A stretch of 16,945 nt of DNA from positions 1-16,945 of the forward strand of contig JAPSFM010000112.1 in the NCBI GenBank assembly GCA_035063885.1, written 5' to 3'. Both the position numbers and the translations under genes were made by a program. Positions within the stretch are counted from its first letter, which is position 1; each line of letters begins with the position of its first letter. Below are positions 1 to 6,366 of this stretch, piece by piece. The notes below the pieces were generated by a model that saw only the letters and a program-made list of their open reading frames with translations, ran no database searches and was not told the DNA's origin. The stretch comes from CAADGY01 sp900696665 (lineage in GTDB: Bacteria; Acidobacteriota; Terriglobia; Bryobacterales; Bryobacteraceae).

Positions 1-206
1 GGGGTGTTTTTCAGCACGGCGAGGGCGCGGATTCCGCCGGCCGGCCCGCCAAAACTCGCCGAAAACCACGCGGAAGAGAGCTTCAGCCGTCCATCAGTCC
101 GAATTTCAGCAGCCTGCTAGATCAATCATGCAGCAAGCTGCTGCACAATTGTACAAGTTCGAATTCACAACTTGGGGAACTGACCAAGTCCTGCCTCCCG
201 AAATTG
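1..206. other. Left edge, no assignable gene
   Basis: No recognisable gene lies left of the IS66 end. One minus-strand frame is open from the window edge to a stop near position 117 (about 38 codons, Gly/Ala-rich), and a plus-strand frame is open from 1 to 120. Neither matches a family I know. The stretch could hold the edge of a gene outside the window that the IS66 element interrupted or landed beside. Confidence 0.4.
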
Positions 207-228
207 GTAAGCGTCCGACGAACCCCTC
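207..228 (+). repeat. IS66 left inverted repeat (IRL)
   Basis: The sequence GTAAGCGTCCGACGAACCCC has the GTAAGCG start typical of IS66-family termini and lies 58 bp before tnpA, which is a normal distance. The partner repeat is not present in the window. Confidence 0.6.
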
Positions 229-264
229 TTTCGGAATCTGTTCTGAATCACGCATAGTCTTCCT

Positions 265-591
265 ATGACGGAAAGCACGAGCGAGGACAAGGCGCGCGCG
301 AAAACGGAGCAATGGCGCGAACGCATGGCCGAGTTGCAAAGCAGCGGGCAGTCGGTGAAGCAGTTCTGCAAAGAGCGGGGACTGTCGTCGTGGTCGTTTT
401 ATAAGTGGCGCAAGCAGCTTCAAGAGGCCGGGCCGGTGCGGTTCGCGCTGGTCGAACGCAGGACGGGGCGGGAGCAGAGTGCGAGCAACGGCGATCTGGA
501 AGTTGTATTCGCCACCGGGGAACGATTGCGAATCCAGCGCGGAGTCGATGGCGCGACCTTGCGGACGGTGATCGAGGCACTGCGAGGATGA
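265..591 (+). CDS. tnpA: IS66 family accessory protein TnpA
   Basis: This 108-aa protein matches the small first protein of IS66-family elements. Its N-terminal half (about residues 15-50) is a helix-turn-helix of the TnpA type, with the typical 'SVKQFCKERGLSSWSFYKWRKQL' pattern split here as SVKQFCKERG then LSSWSFYKWRKQL. The C-terminal half carries the short segment 'ATGERLRIQRGVD' that recurs in the family before the last helix. In IS66 elements TnpA is needed with TnpB and TnpC for transposition, and probably binds DNA. The length is normal, so this copy looks intact. Its stop codon overlaps the ATG of tnpB (ATGA at 588-591), the usual translational coupling of these elements. No strong ribosome binding site is visible before the ATG. 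Confidence 0.85.
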   Translation: MTESTSEDKARAKTEQWRERMAELQSSGQSVKQFCKERGLSSWSFYKWRKQLQEAGPVRFALVERRTGREQSASNGDLEVVFATGERLRIQRGVDGATLRTVIEALRG

Positions 592-704
592 TTCACCTGC
601 CGGCGAGCGTGCGCGTGTATCTGTGCCTGACGGCTTGCGACATGCGCAAGAGCTTCGACAGCCTGCATGCGCTGGTGCGGGAATACCTGCATCGGCACGC
701 AGGA
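588..704 (+). pseudogene. tnpB: IS66 TnpB, truncated after about 37 residues
   Basis: The frame starts at the ATGA overlap with tnpA. It shows the conserved beginning of TnpB (IS66 Orf2): 'LPASVRVYLCLTACDMRKSF' followed by 'DSLHALVREYLHRH'. A full TnpB is about 110-120 residues and continues with a 'GHLFVFRGRR'-like core. Here the match stops after the HRH at about 698. The frame then runs on through unrelated sequence to a stop at 761. The lost part was replaced by a serine-recombinase fragment that reads on the opposite strand. The gene is broken and should not be functional. Confidence 0.75.
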
Positions 705-912
705 TCTCCCCCAACTCCCCAGCCCTGCGGGCAACAAATTCGCGTAGCTCTGCCATTGTGACCGCGACGTTCATTGGCTGGTTCACTTGCAGCAATTGCG
801 CCTCAACCCGATCAAGCTCGCGTTCGATCGCACTTAACTGGCTGAGGAGGCTCGGGGAGTGGCCGATCGCTGCGATTGCCTCCGCTAGTGTGTCAACGGA
901 ACATTCGCGCGT
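688..912 (-). pseudogene. Serine recombinase C-terminal fragment
   Basis: Reading right to left, about 75 residues resemble the C-terminal tail of large serine recombinases. They hold a coiled-coil stretch ('LSAIERELDRVEAQLL') and then the 'ELREFVARRAGELGEILRAD' type segment that in these proteins follows the zinc ribbon. The catalytic domain, the recombinase domain and the zinc ribbon are all missing. The fragment starts next to the end of the RES toxin gene and ends inside the IS66 tnpB break. It differs in sequence from the C-terminus of the complete recombinase at 4153, so it comes from another element. The frame stays open to 106 on the minus strand, but everything beyond about 685 is antisense IS66 DNA and is unlikely to be real protein. 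Confidence 0.6.
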
Positions 913-1351
913 CGAACTCAAACGACTGCGGGCTTCGGAATTGGATCTTGGAGAAGTCGGGGTGAGCGGGGTTCAGCAGGATGTTCCATTCACCACGGAT
1001 CGCGGCGGACGGCACGAGCAGAGCTGCGGTCCCTCCGCCGCGAATCCACTCGTCTCCAAATCTCCGCAACGACTCGTCTCTCGATTCGTGCCAGCCCGAC
1101 GGGAGAGTTGTCGCGTCAAGTTTGCCGATTGCAACCGCATCGGGGATCTCGCCTTCGATCGACACGAGGTCAGGCGGCGTTAGATTCGGCTCCAGGTTTA
1201 CGAAGGTTTCAACAGCGGCCAGGGCCAACGAGGTTGACGCATAGATAACGCTCACTCCCCGGCTATTCCACCGGCCGCCGTAGAGACGAGCGCCTGCCCC
1301 GGTAGCCGCCTCAGCAGCGTAGCGCCGGCGGCAGATTCGCCAGAACCGCAT
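893..1351 (-). CDS. RES domain toxin of an Xre-RES system
   Basis: This 152-aa protein has the layout of RES-domain toxins. An early 'GARLYGGRWNSRGVSVIYAS' segment (residues 19-38) is followed by 'LALAAVETFVN' and a late 'LLVPSAAIRGEWNILLNPAH' segment (residues 111-130). The family is named after a conserved Arg, Glu and Ser; good candidates here are R27 or R31, E48 and S115. Characterised RES toxins consume cellular NAD+ (hydrolysis or phosphorolysis) and stop growth in the cytoplasm. The ATG overlaps the stop codon of the upstream antitoxin gene (TAATG), so the two are translated as a pair. Length and C-terminal 'FRSPQSFEFDARMF' are normal, so the toxin looks intact. Confidence 0.88.
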   Translation of the reverse strand: MRFWRICRRRYAAEAATGAGARLYGGRWNSRGVSVIYASTSLALAAVETFVNLEPNLTPPDLVSIEGEIPDAVAIGKLDATTLPSGWHESRDESLRRFGDEWIRGGGTAALLVPSAAIRGEWNILLNPAHPDFSKIQFRSPQSFEFDARMFR

Positions 1352-1785
1352 TAGCTGTATACGCCGTAGGCAATGCGGCCCAGGATGTCGTCAACCATCT
1401 GGGCCCCCACGTCAGTATCGAGATGGTCGAGAGGCCTTTCGCCTCCGAGCGCTCGGTTAGGAGTGCCGAGCCATTCGATGGCTTTTTCCTGGTCTCCGAT
1501 CATTTCAACTGCATTGGCATAGACTCGTGCCATGCGGACCGTCCGATCGGATTCTGCAGATGTCAGCAGGGATCGCTGGCTGAGACGGCGAGTCAGGGTC
1601 CGTTGCGGAATGCCAAGTTTCCGCGAAAGCACACTGTTGCCGATGTGAAGTCTTTGGGCCAGCTCCGTGACCGAGCTGGCCGGCAGGCCCTTTCGGACGA
1701 GTTGTGCCAGATCATCGGGATTCCTTATAGCCTTGCCCAGCACTTTCCGCCCGCCCAGGACCTCGGCAATCACTGCGGTCTCCAT
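1351..1785 (-). CDS. Xre/MbcA/ParS-type antitoxin (DUF2384)
   Basis: This 144-aa protein is the antitoxin partner of the RES toxin. An N-terminal Xre-like DNA-binding part contains 'SVTELAQRLHIGNSVLSRKL' and 'GIPQRTLTRRL'. The C-terminal MbcA/ParS/Xre toxin-binding part (DUF2384) contains 'AVEMIGDQEKAIEWLGTPNR' and ends in a typical '...VDDILGRIAYGVYS' tail, which in this family reaches into the toxin's active site. The open frame extends 42 codons further upstream. I chose the internal ATG at 1785 because it has an AGGAGG ribosome binding site 5 bases upstream (1791-1796) and because a good promoter lies inside the longer frame. The protein probably represses its own operon through the repeats listed just upstream. 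Confidence 0.85.
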   Translation of the reverse strand: METAVIAEVLGGRKVLGKAIRNPDDLAQLVRKGLPASSVTELAQRLHIGNSVLSRKLGIPQRTLTRRLSQRSLLTSAESDRTVRMARVYANAVEMIGDQEKAIEWLGTPNRALGGERPLDHLDTDVGAQMVDDILGRIAYGVYS

Positions 1786-1804
1786 GTTGGCCTCCTGGCT
1801 ATAA

Positions 1805-1834
1805 ATTATAAGCCAGTTGGCCAGGAGTTGGCAA
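1805..1834 (-). promoter_or_regulatory. Promoter of the Xre-RES operon
   Basis: On the minus strand a TTGCCA -35 box (1829-1834) and a perfect TATAAT -10 box (1805-1810) are separated by 18 bp. Transcription would start around 1798 and give a very short leader with the AGGAGG at 1791-1796. The placement fits the antitoxin start at 1785. Confidence 0.7.
1811..1834 (-). promoter_or_regulatory. Candidate antitoxin operator between -35 and -10
   Basis: The plus strand carries the 7-mer AGTTGGC twice, at 1815-1821 and 1826-1832, with an 11-bp period, so both would face the same side of the helix. Each copy also forms an inverted pair with a GCCA before it (GCCA-N2-TGGC at 1812-1821 and GCCA-N5-TGGC at 1820-1832). 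The repeats overlap the spacer and -35 box of the promoter, where a bound antitoxin would block RNA polymerase. Binding is an inference from the layout. Confidence 0.45.
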
Positions 1835-1939
1835 AACTTCAGCCTCCGCCACTGTAGGGACTTTTGTAGGGGCACTCCTTTAAGTGCTTTGCTGCGAGCA
1901 ACTTCGCTCAATCCTTGTCACTGCTGCTTTCATCCAGCC

Positions 1940-2292
<353 letters not shown>

Positions 2293-3306
2293 ATGAGCAG
2301 AAAACGCAAAGACCCCTCCTTGGCGAAGGCTCGCCGGGACCGGATTCGAAGTGAGAAGCACGTCCGGCGAAGCGGGTCGTCCATGCGATCTGTTTCGGAA
2401 AAAATCGAACCACCTCGTGGACACTCATTCGCTGCGGAGCGAACGATGCGCGAGGTGCTCGCCCTGACCGAAGGACATGACTTCGACAGCATTGAGGAAC
2501 TCAACGCCAAGCTCGCGGACTTGACCCGCAGCGGCGGTCTCTCGGAAAAGGCCCAGGCATGGAAACAGGACGACCCGAAGTGGCGCGCCCAGGAGTTGGC
2601 CTACGAGGCGATGGAAGCCGATGATCCATTCGATGCCCTCAGGCTGGTCGATGAGGCCCAGAAGTTGGACCCCGATTGTACCGACGCGCAGCGGCTGATG
2701 GTGTCGTTACTTCCAATGGAACTGGACAACCGGATCCAGCTCATGCGTGAGGTGGTGGCCAAGGCGGAACAAAGCCTCGGGGAGAAGTTCATCGAGGAGA
2801 ACAAGGGGCATTTCTGGGGCGTCCTGTCGACGCGGCCATACATGCGCGCCAGGCAGGAACTGGGCGAGTTGCTGACCGCAGCAGACAAACTGGAAGAAGC
2901 CATCGCAGTTTACGAGCGTATGCTCGAACTGAATCCCAACGACAATCAGGGTGTCCGCTACTCCCTGGTTGGCCTGTATCTGGCTATCAAACGGGGACAG
3001 GCAGCCAGTGATCTTCTCTCGCGCTACCCTGGCGAAGAGGATTACACGGCCGTTTTTGCATGGGGACGCGTAATCGAGCATTGGCTGGCGAGCCGGGCGG
3101 TTGATGCCCAGTCGGCGTTATTGAAGGCCCGAACCGTGAATCCCTTTGTGGAAAGGTACTTAGCCGGTACGCGGAAGCCGCCTGGGCGATTGCCGTCTTC
3201 CTATCGTCCGGGCGACGACAGCGAGGCACAAGTAGCTGCAGCAGAGCTTTCGCCGGCATGCGCGAGACTACCCGAGTTCACCGCTTGGCTCCGCAAGCAG
3301 CAGTAG
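2293..3306 (+). CDS. TPR-repeat protein of unknown function
   Basis: This is a 337-aa, probably cytoplasmic protein. After a basic N-terminus ('MSRKRKDPSLAKARRDRIR') and a linker, helical repeats of TPR type appear. One lies near residues 95-145 ('ALRLVDEAQKLDPDCTDAQR') and a clear one near 194-245 ('LEEAIAVYERMLELNPNDNQ' and the next 'VRYSLVGLYLAIKRG'). The C-terminal part ('ARTVNPFVERYLAGTRKPP', then a 'YRPGDDSEAQVAAAEL' segment and a Trp-containing end) resembles the ST7-like TPR proteins that often accompany SEC-C or pRiA4b ORF3-type domains, but no such domain is fused here. I chose the ATG at 2293 over the GTG 13 codons upstream because the protein reads naturally from there. Neither start has a clear ribosome binding site. 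The function is unknown; TPRs point to protein-protein contacts. Confidence 0.7.
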   Translation: MSRKRKDPSLAKARRDRIRSEKHVRRSGSSMRSVSEKIEPPRGHSFAAERTMREVLALTEGHDFDSIEELNAKLADLTRSGGLSEKAQAWKQDDPKWRAQELAYEAMEADDPFDALRLVDEAQKLDPDCTDAQRLMVSLLPMELDNRIQLMREVVAKAEQSLGEKFIEENKGHFWGVLSTRPYMRARQELGELLTAADKLEEAIAVYERMLELNPNDNQGVRYSLVGLYLAIKRGQAASDLLSRYPGEEDYTAVFAWGRVIEHWLASRAVDAQSALLKARTVNPFVERYLAGTRKPPGRLPSSYRPGDDSEAQVAAAELSPACARLPEFTAWLRKQQ

Positions 3307-3307
3307 A

Positions 3308-3419
3308 CCGCGCCAATTGGCCGAGGTGTGTCCGTCCGCGATTGCTGGCCTTCCATGCCGGACAAATCGCTCCCATGCGGCGTACATAGTTAACGAACGC
3401 GGCACAAGGCCGCGCCAAT
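3308..3419. repeat. Direct repeat CCGCGCCAAT bounding a 112-bp unit
   Basis: The 10-mer CCGCGCCAAT occurs at 3308-3317, right behind the TPR gene, and again at 3410-3419. The 112-bp unit lies between the TPR gene and the recombinase cassette and has no convincing gene. A minus-strand frame is open across it (118 codons, 3624 to 3268), but it is antisense to the start of the cassette. The unit could be a dispersed intergenic repeat or the edge of the cassette. Confidence 0.3.
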
Positions 3420-3489
3420 CATATCCACCAGACGCCGGCTCGACCGCCAAGCGGAGATCGTCGTGGGTGGTTTCCGAAGGAGACCGCTC

Positions 3490-3648
3490 ATGCGCGAACG
3501 CGACGCCGCGCTCGATCAAGCCGTCCGCGAGGTCGCCGCCATTCTCGGCGATGCAGTCGTGCGCCTGATTTTCCCCACTCCTCTCGTCGGGCAAGTTGAC
3601 TTCCCGGAGACAGAGAGCCCTCATGTGACTGCTTTCTTAACGCCATGA
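3490..3648 (+). CDS. Small 52-aa protein heading the recombinase cassette
   Basis: A perfect AAGGAG (3477-3482) sits 7 bases before the ATG, which makes this start better supported than the upstream in-frame one at 3463. The protein has a charged helix ('MRERDAALDQAVREVAAILG') and ends in 'DFPETESPHVTAFLTP'. Small proteins with a similar helix and 'D-x-P-x-T-x-S-x-H-V-T' tail commonly precede DUF2924 genes in such cassettes; this is from memory of the gene neighbourhoods, not from a search. The stop codon overlaps the next ATG (ATGA at 3645-3648), so the two genes are coupled. The function is unknown. Confidence 0.65.
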   Translation: MRERDAALDQAVREVAAILGDAVVRLIFPTPLVGQVDFPETESPHVTAFLTP

Positions 3649-4169
3649 AGACAGAAACCGAAATCCGCAGAGAGATCGAGGGCCTCCGCAACCTGACCAC
3701 GGCACAGCTCAAGGAGAAGTACCGCGAGGTGTTCGGCGAGGAGTCCCGATCCAATCACAAGCAGTTCTTGTTCCGCCGCATCGCCTGGCGCATCCAGGCC
3801 AACGCATGGGGCGGGCTGTCGGAGCGCGCCCGCCAGCGCCCGCTCGAGATTGCCGATGACGCCGATCTCCGCATCCGGGCGCCCAAGAACTTCCTGCGCG
3901 AGCCGCTCGACGACGGCCGGACGACGGAAACGCGCCTGAAGCCATCGCTCGATCCACGGTTGCCGTTGCCCGGAACGCCGCTGATCCGCCGGTACCAGGG
4001 CAAGGACATCATCGTCCACGTCCGGCCCGATGGTGGGTTCGAGTGCAACGGGAGGATCTACACGTCACTCAGCCGCGCGGTGACCGAGGCGACGGGCACA
4101 CGCTGGAACGGCTTCGCGTTCTATGGATTGGGCCACCGGCCAGGAGTAAAGCATGGCGAACGGGAGTAA
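3645..4169 (+). CDS. DUF2924 domain protein
   Basis: This 174-aa protein matches DUF2924. The N-terminal helical part reads 'LRNLTTAQLKEKYREVFGEE' and then 'SNHKQFLFRRIAWRIQA' (about residues 14-54). The C-terminal half holds 'GTPLIRRYQGKDIIVHV' and 'GFECNGRIYTSLSRAVTEAT' with the family-typical 'GTRWNGFAFYGL' end (about residues 109-162). DUF2924 proteins are found almost always directly before a serine recombinase; a role as recombination directionality or DNA-binding accessory factor is plausible but not shown. The gene overlaps the small upstream gene by 4 bp and the recombinase by 17 bp, so it is part of one translation unit. The length is normal and the protein looks intact. Confidence 0.85.
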   Translation: MKTETEIRREIEGLRNLTTAQLKEKYREVFGEESRSNHKQFLFRRIAWRIQANAWGGLSERARQRPLEIADDADLRIRAPKNFLREPLDDGRTTETRLKPSLDPRLPLPGTPLIRRYQGKDIIVHVRPDGGFECNGRIYTSLSRAVTEATGTRWNGFAFYGLGHRPGVKHGERE

Positions 4170-5682
4170 CGGCAACGGCGTGCCGACGCCGGTCCGCTGC
4201 GCCATCTACACGCGGAAGTCGACCGACGAGGGTCTGAATCAGGACTTCAACTCGCTCGACGCGCAGAGGGACGCCGGCGAGGCCTACATCCGCAGCCAGG
4301 CCGGCGAGGGTTGGACGCTGCTGCCGGACCAGTACGACGACGGCGGCTACACCGGGGCCAACATGGACCGCCCGGCGCTGCGCCGCCTGCTGGCCGACAT
4401 CCAGGCCAAGAAGGTCGATTGCGTCGTGGTTTACAAGGTGGACCGGCTCAGCCGCTCGATCCGCGATTTCGGCAAGATCATGGAGATCCTGGAGAAGCAC
4501 GGCGCGACGTTCGTGTCGGTCACGCAGCAGTTCAATACCACCACCTCGCTCGGCCGCCTCACGCTGAACATCCTGCTTTCCTTCGCGCAGTTCGAACGCG
4601 AGATCATCTCCGAACGCACGCGCGACAAGCAGATCCTGGCGCGCAAGCGCGGCAAATGGACCGGCGGCCACCTGCCGCTCGGCTACGACCTGGAGGACGG
4701 CAACCTGGTGATCAACGAAGAGGAGGCCGCCCGCGTGCGCCAGATCTTCAAGTGGTACCTGGAAGGCCACTCCGTCCATGGCATCGTGGCGAAATGCGAG
4801 GGCCTCGGTTGGCGCAACAAGGAGTGGGCAACCAAGGAGGGCAAGACGTTCGGCGGCCATCCCATGCGGAAGTGCCACATCTACACGATGCTGGCGAACC
4901 CGCTGTACGCAGCGCGGATCCGCGCCGGCGACGAGATCGTAGCCGCGACCCACCCCCGGATCGTCGACGACAACACCTTCGACCTGGTCCAACAGAAGCT
5001 GAAGGCGAATACGCGCAATCCTGGCGGCGAGCACCGGCCCAGACTGGAGGCCCTGCTGCGCGGCCTTCTCTACTGCGCGGCTTGCGGCTCGCCCATGTCG
5101 CCGAGCTACTCGTCGAGCAAGAACCGGCGCTACCGATACTACGTCTGCCTCCGCACCATGCAGCGGAACGGTGACGGGTGCCCAACGCGTGCCGTTTCCG
5201 CGCCGGTGGTGGAGGAGGCGGTCATTGAGAGCGTCCGCCGGTTCGCCGCGAAGCCCGAGGTCATCGAGGCCATCGCCCGGGCGGCGCGGCACCGGATGGC
5301 CGAGGAACTCGGCAAGTATGGTGATGAATTGAAGGCGGTGAACATCCGCGTCCGGAACGCGAAGTCGCAACTCGTGCGCACGAAGAACCTGGACGCCGGG
5401 CGGGAGGCCGTGCTCCGTGAGCTCGTTTCGTCGTGGGAGGCCAAAGCAGAGCAACTCCGAAGCTTGGTGGATCGCGGCGAAAGGCTGCGGTTCGATGACC
5501 AGATGGTGCGCCAGAGGATGGCGAGCTTCGATGACGTCTGGAAGACCCTGACCATCGAGGAGCAGGCGCGTGTGTTGCGGCAACTGATCGAACGGGTCGG
5601 CTACGACGCCCGCGGCGACAAGGTGAAGGTCACCTACAACTCGAACGGCATCCGGGAGTTCTGCAAGGAGGCAACAAAGTGA
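4153..5682 (+). CDS. Large serine recombinase (resolvase/invertase family)
   Basis: The 509-aa enzyme has all parts of a large serine recombinase. The catalytic domain (about residues 14-160) has the nucleophile Ser23 in 'CAIYTRKSTDEG', Arg98 and Arg101 in 'VYKVDRLSRSIRDFGKIME', and the 'FAQFEREIISERTRDK' helix. A recombinase domain follows (about 170-285, starting 'RGKWTGGHLPLGYDL'). A zinc ribbon holds Cys308, Cys311, Cys332 and Cys343. A C-terminal coiled-coil and helical part (about 355-500) completes it. These enzymes cut and rejoin two DNA sites through a 5'-phosphoserine link. The ATG has an AGGAG about 9 bases upstream and lies inside the end of the DUF2924 gene. Its attachment sites cannot be named from the sequence alone. 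Confidence 0.93.
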   Translation: MANGSNGNGVPTPVRCAIYTRKSTDEGLNQDFNSLDAQRDAGEAYIRSQAGEGWTLLPDQYDDGGYTGANMDRPALRRLLADIQAKKVDCVVVYKVDRLSRSIRDFGKIMEILEKHGATFVSVTQQFNTTTSLGRLTLNILLSFAQFEREIISERTRDKQILARKRGKWTGGHLPLGYDLEDGNLVINEEEAARVRQIFKWYLEGHSVHGIVAKCEGLGWRNKEWATKEGKTFGGHPMRKCHIYTMLANPLYAARIRAGDEIVAATHPRIVDDNTFDLVQQKLKANTRNPGGEHRPRLEALLRGLLYCAACGSPMSPSYSSSKNRRYRYYVCLRTMQRNGDGCPTRAVSAPVVEEAVIESVRRFAAKPEVIEAIARAARHRMAEELGKYGDELKAVNIRVRNAKSQLVRTKNLDAGREAVLRELVSSWEAKAEQLRSLVDRGERLRFDDQMVRQRMASFDDVWKTLTIEEQARVLRQLIERVGYDARGDKVKVTYNSNGIREFCKEATK

Positions 5683-6155
5683 AAGACCGCTGCGAAGACG
5701 AGATTCCGCTCAGACGGACGGCGCGCCAGGCGGCAGGCCGGCCGAAGAAGACAGCGGCTCCGACGCCGCCGCGCATTCCCCGGATCACCCGCCTGATGGC
5801 GCTGGCCATCAAGTTCCAGGAGATGATCGACCGCGGCGAGGTGAAGGACTACGCCGAGCTGGCCCGCCTGGGCTTCGTCTCCCGGGCGCGGGTGACGCAG
5901 ATCATGAATCTGACGCTGCTCGCGCCGGAGATCCAAGAGGCGCTATTGAGGTCCAGGGGATTAGTTCATCACTTGCTTTCTGAGCACCATTTGCGGCGGA
6001 TTCTTGGGTTGATAGACTGGAGAGAGCAGGCGACTGCCTTCGCCTCGATCTGCGAAATCGCCAAACATTACAAGCCCACATGCTCGTCCGTACTTGAAAT
6101 AACATCGAGCTTGCAGCCGCCCGTCTCCGAATCAATAGTGTCGAATCAAAGCTGA
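5679..6155 (+). CDS. ParB/KorB-like HTH protein of the recombinase cassette
   Basis: This 158-aa protein starts with GTG overlapping the recombinase stop (GTGA), behind a perfect AAGGAGG at 5665-5671. A basic N-terminus with 'RPKK' and 'PPRIPRITRLMALAIKFQEM' leads into a helix-turn-helix of ParB/KorB type ('DYAELARLGFVSRARVTQIM', residues 57-76). A 'LAPEIQEALL' segment follows, and then 'EHHLRRILGLIDWREQ' (residues 102-117). In similar cassettes the third protein has this same order and probably binds DNA near the recombinase genes. The part after residue 118 is Ser/Thr-rich and AT-richer than the rest of the cassette, so the C-terminus may be acquired or read-through sequence. The gene converges on the end of the interrupted secreted-protein gene, overlapping it by 24 bp. 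Confidence 0.7.
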   Translation: MKDRCEDEIPLRRTARQAAGRPKKTAAPTPPRIPRITRLMALAIKFQEMIDRGEVKDYAELARLGFVSRARVTQIMNLTLLAPEIQEALLRSRGLVHHLLSEHHLRRILGLIDWREQATAFASICEIAKHYKPTCSSVLEITSSLQPPVSESIVSNQS

Positions 6156-6279
6156 GTACAGTTCGGCACGTAGGCCATTCGCCTTTTTCAGAAGACTTTC
6201 GATTCCGGACTGCAGGCTTATCCTATCATGCCCTGTGTTCAAGAGCGAATTGATCGCGTCTCGGTCAGGTAGAAATGCA

Positions 6280-6287
6280 GGATTTCT
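6280..6287. repeat. Target site duplication, left copy (GGATTTCT)
   Basis: GGATTTCT directly precedes the IS left end and is identical to the copy at 7636-7643, directly after the right end. Confidence 0.93.
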
Positions 6288-6313
6288 GGCTCTGCGCAAG
6301 AATCTGACGAAGC
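6288..6313 (+). repeat. ISL3 left inverted repeat (IRL)
   Basis: The 26-bp terminus begins GGCTCTGCGCAAG and matches the reverse complement of the right terminus at 24 of 26 positions. Confidence 0.92.
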
Positions 6314-6366
6314 TCCCGGCGTGAGGGGATTTCAGCTGGCGGGGTCTTTGGGCTACACTCGGCAGT

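Larger units (their letters stand above)
207..704 (+). mobile_element. IS66-family element, left part only
   Basis: The element starts with an end of IS66 type (GTAAGCGTCCGACGAACCCC from 207), followed by tnpA and then tnpB in the standard order. The tnpB homology stops at about 685-704, where unrelated minus-strand coding sequence begins. The rest of tnpB, the large tnpC transposase and the right inverted repeat are absent from the window. The element therefore cannot transpose by itself. The exact break is uncertain by about 20 bp because both homologies can be read through the same bases. The family assignment rests on the tnpA and tnpB proteins and on the look of the end; a direct repeat cannot be checked because the right end is missing. 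Confidence 0.75.

Noticed and set aside
1423..1857. 144-codon plus-strand frame opposite the antitoxin
   Set aside because: Shadow of the Xre antitoxin gene, which has promoter, ribosome binding site and family motifs.
3268..3624. 118-codon minus-strand frame between TPR gene and cassette
   Set aside because: It overlaps the TPR gene end and the well-supported small gene at 3490 and has no ribosome binding site or known domain; kept only as part of the direct-repeat note.
4069..5583. 504-codon open frame on the minus strand opposite the serine recombinase
   Set aside because: It is the shadow of a high-GC real gene: the plus-strand protein has full recombinase motifs, and the antisense product is a low-complexity Arg/Ala/Leu/Val mixture with no family features.
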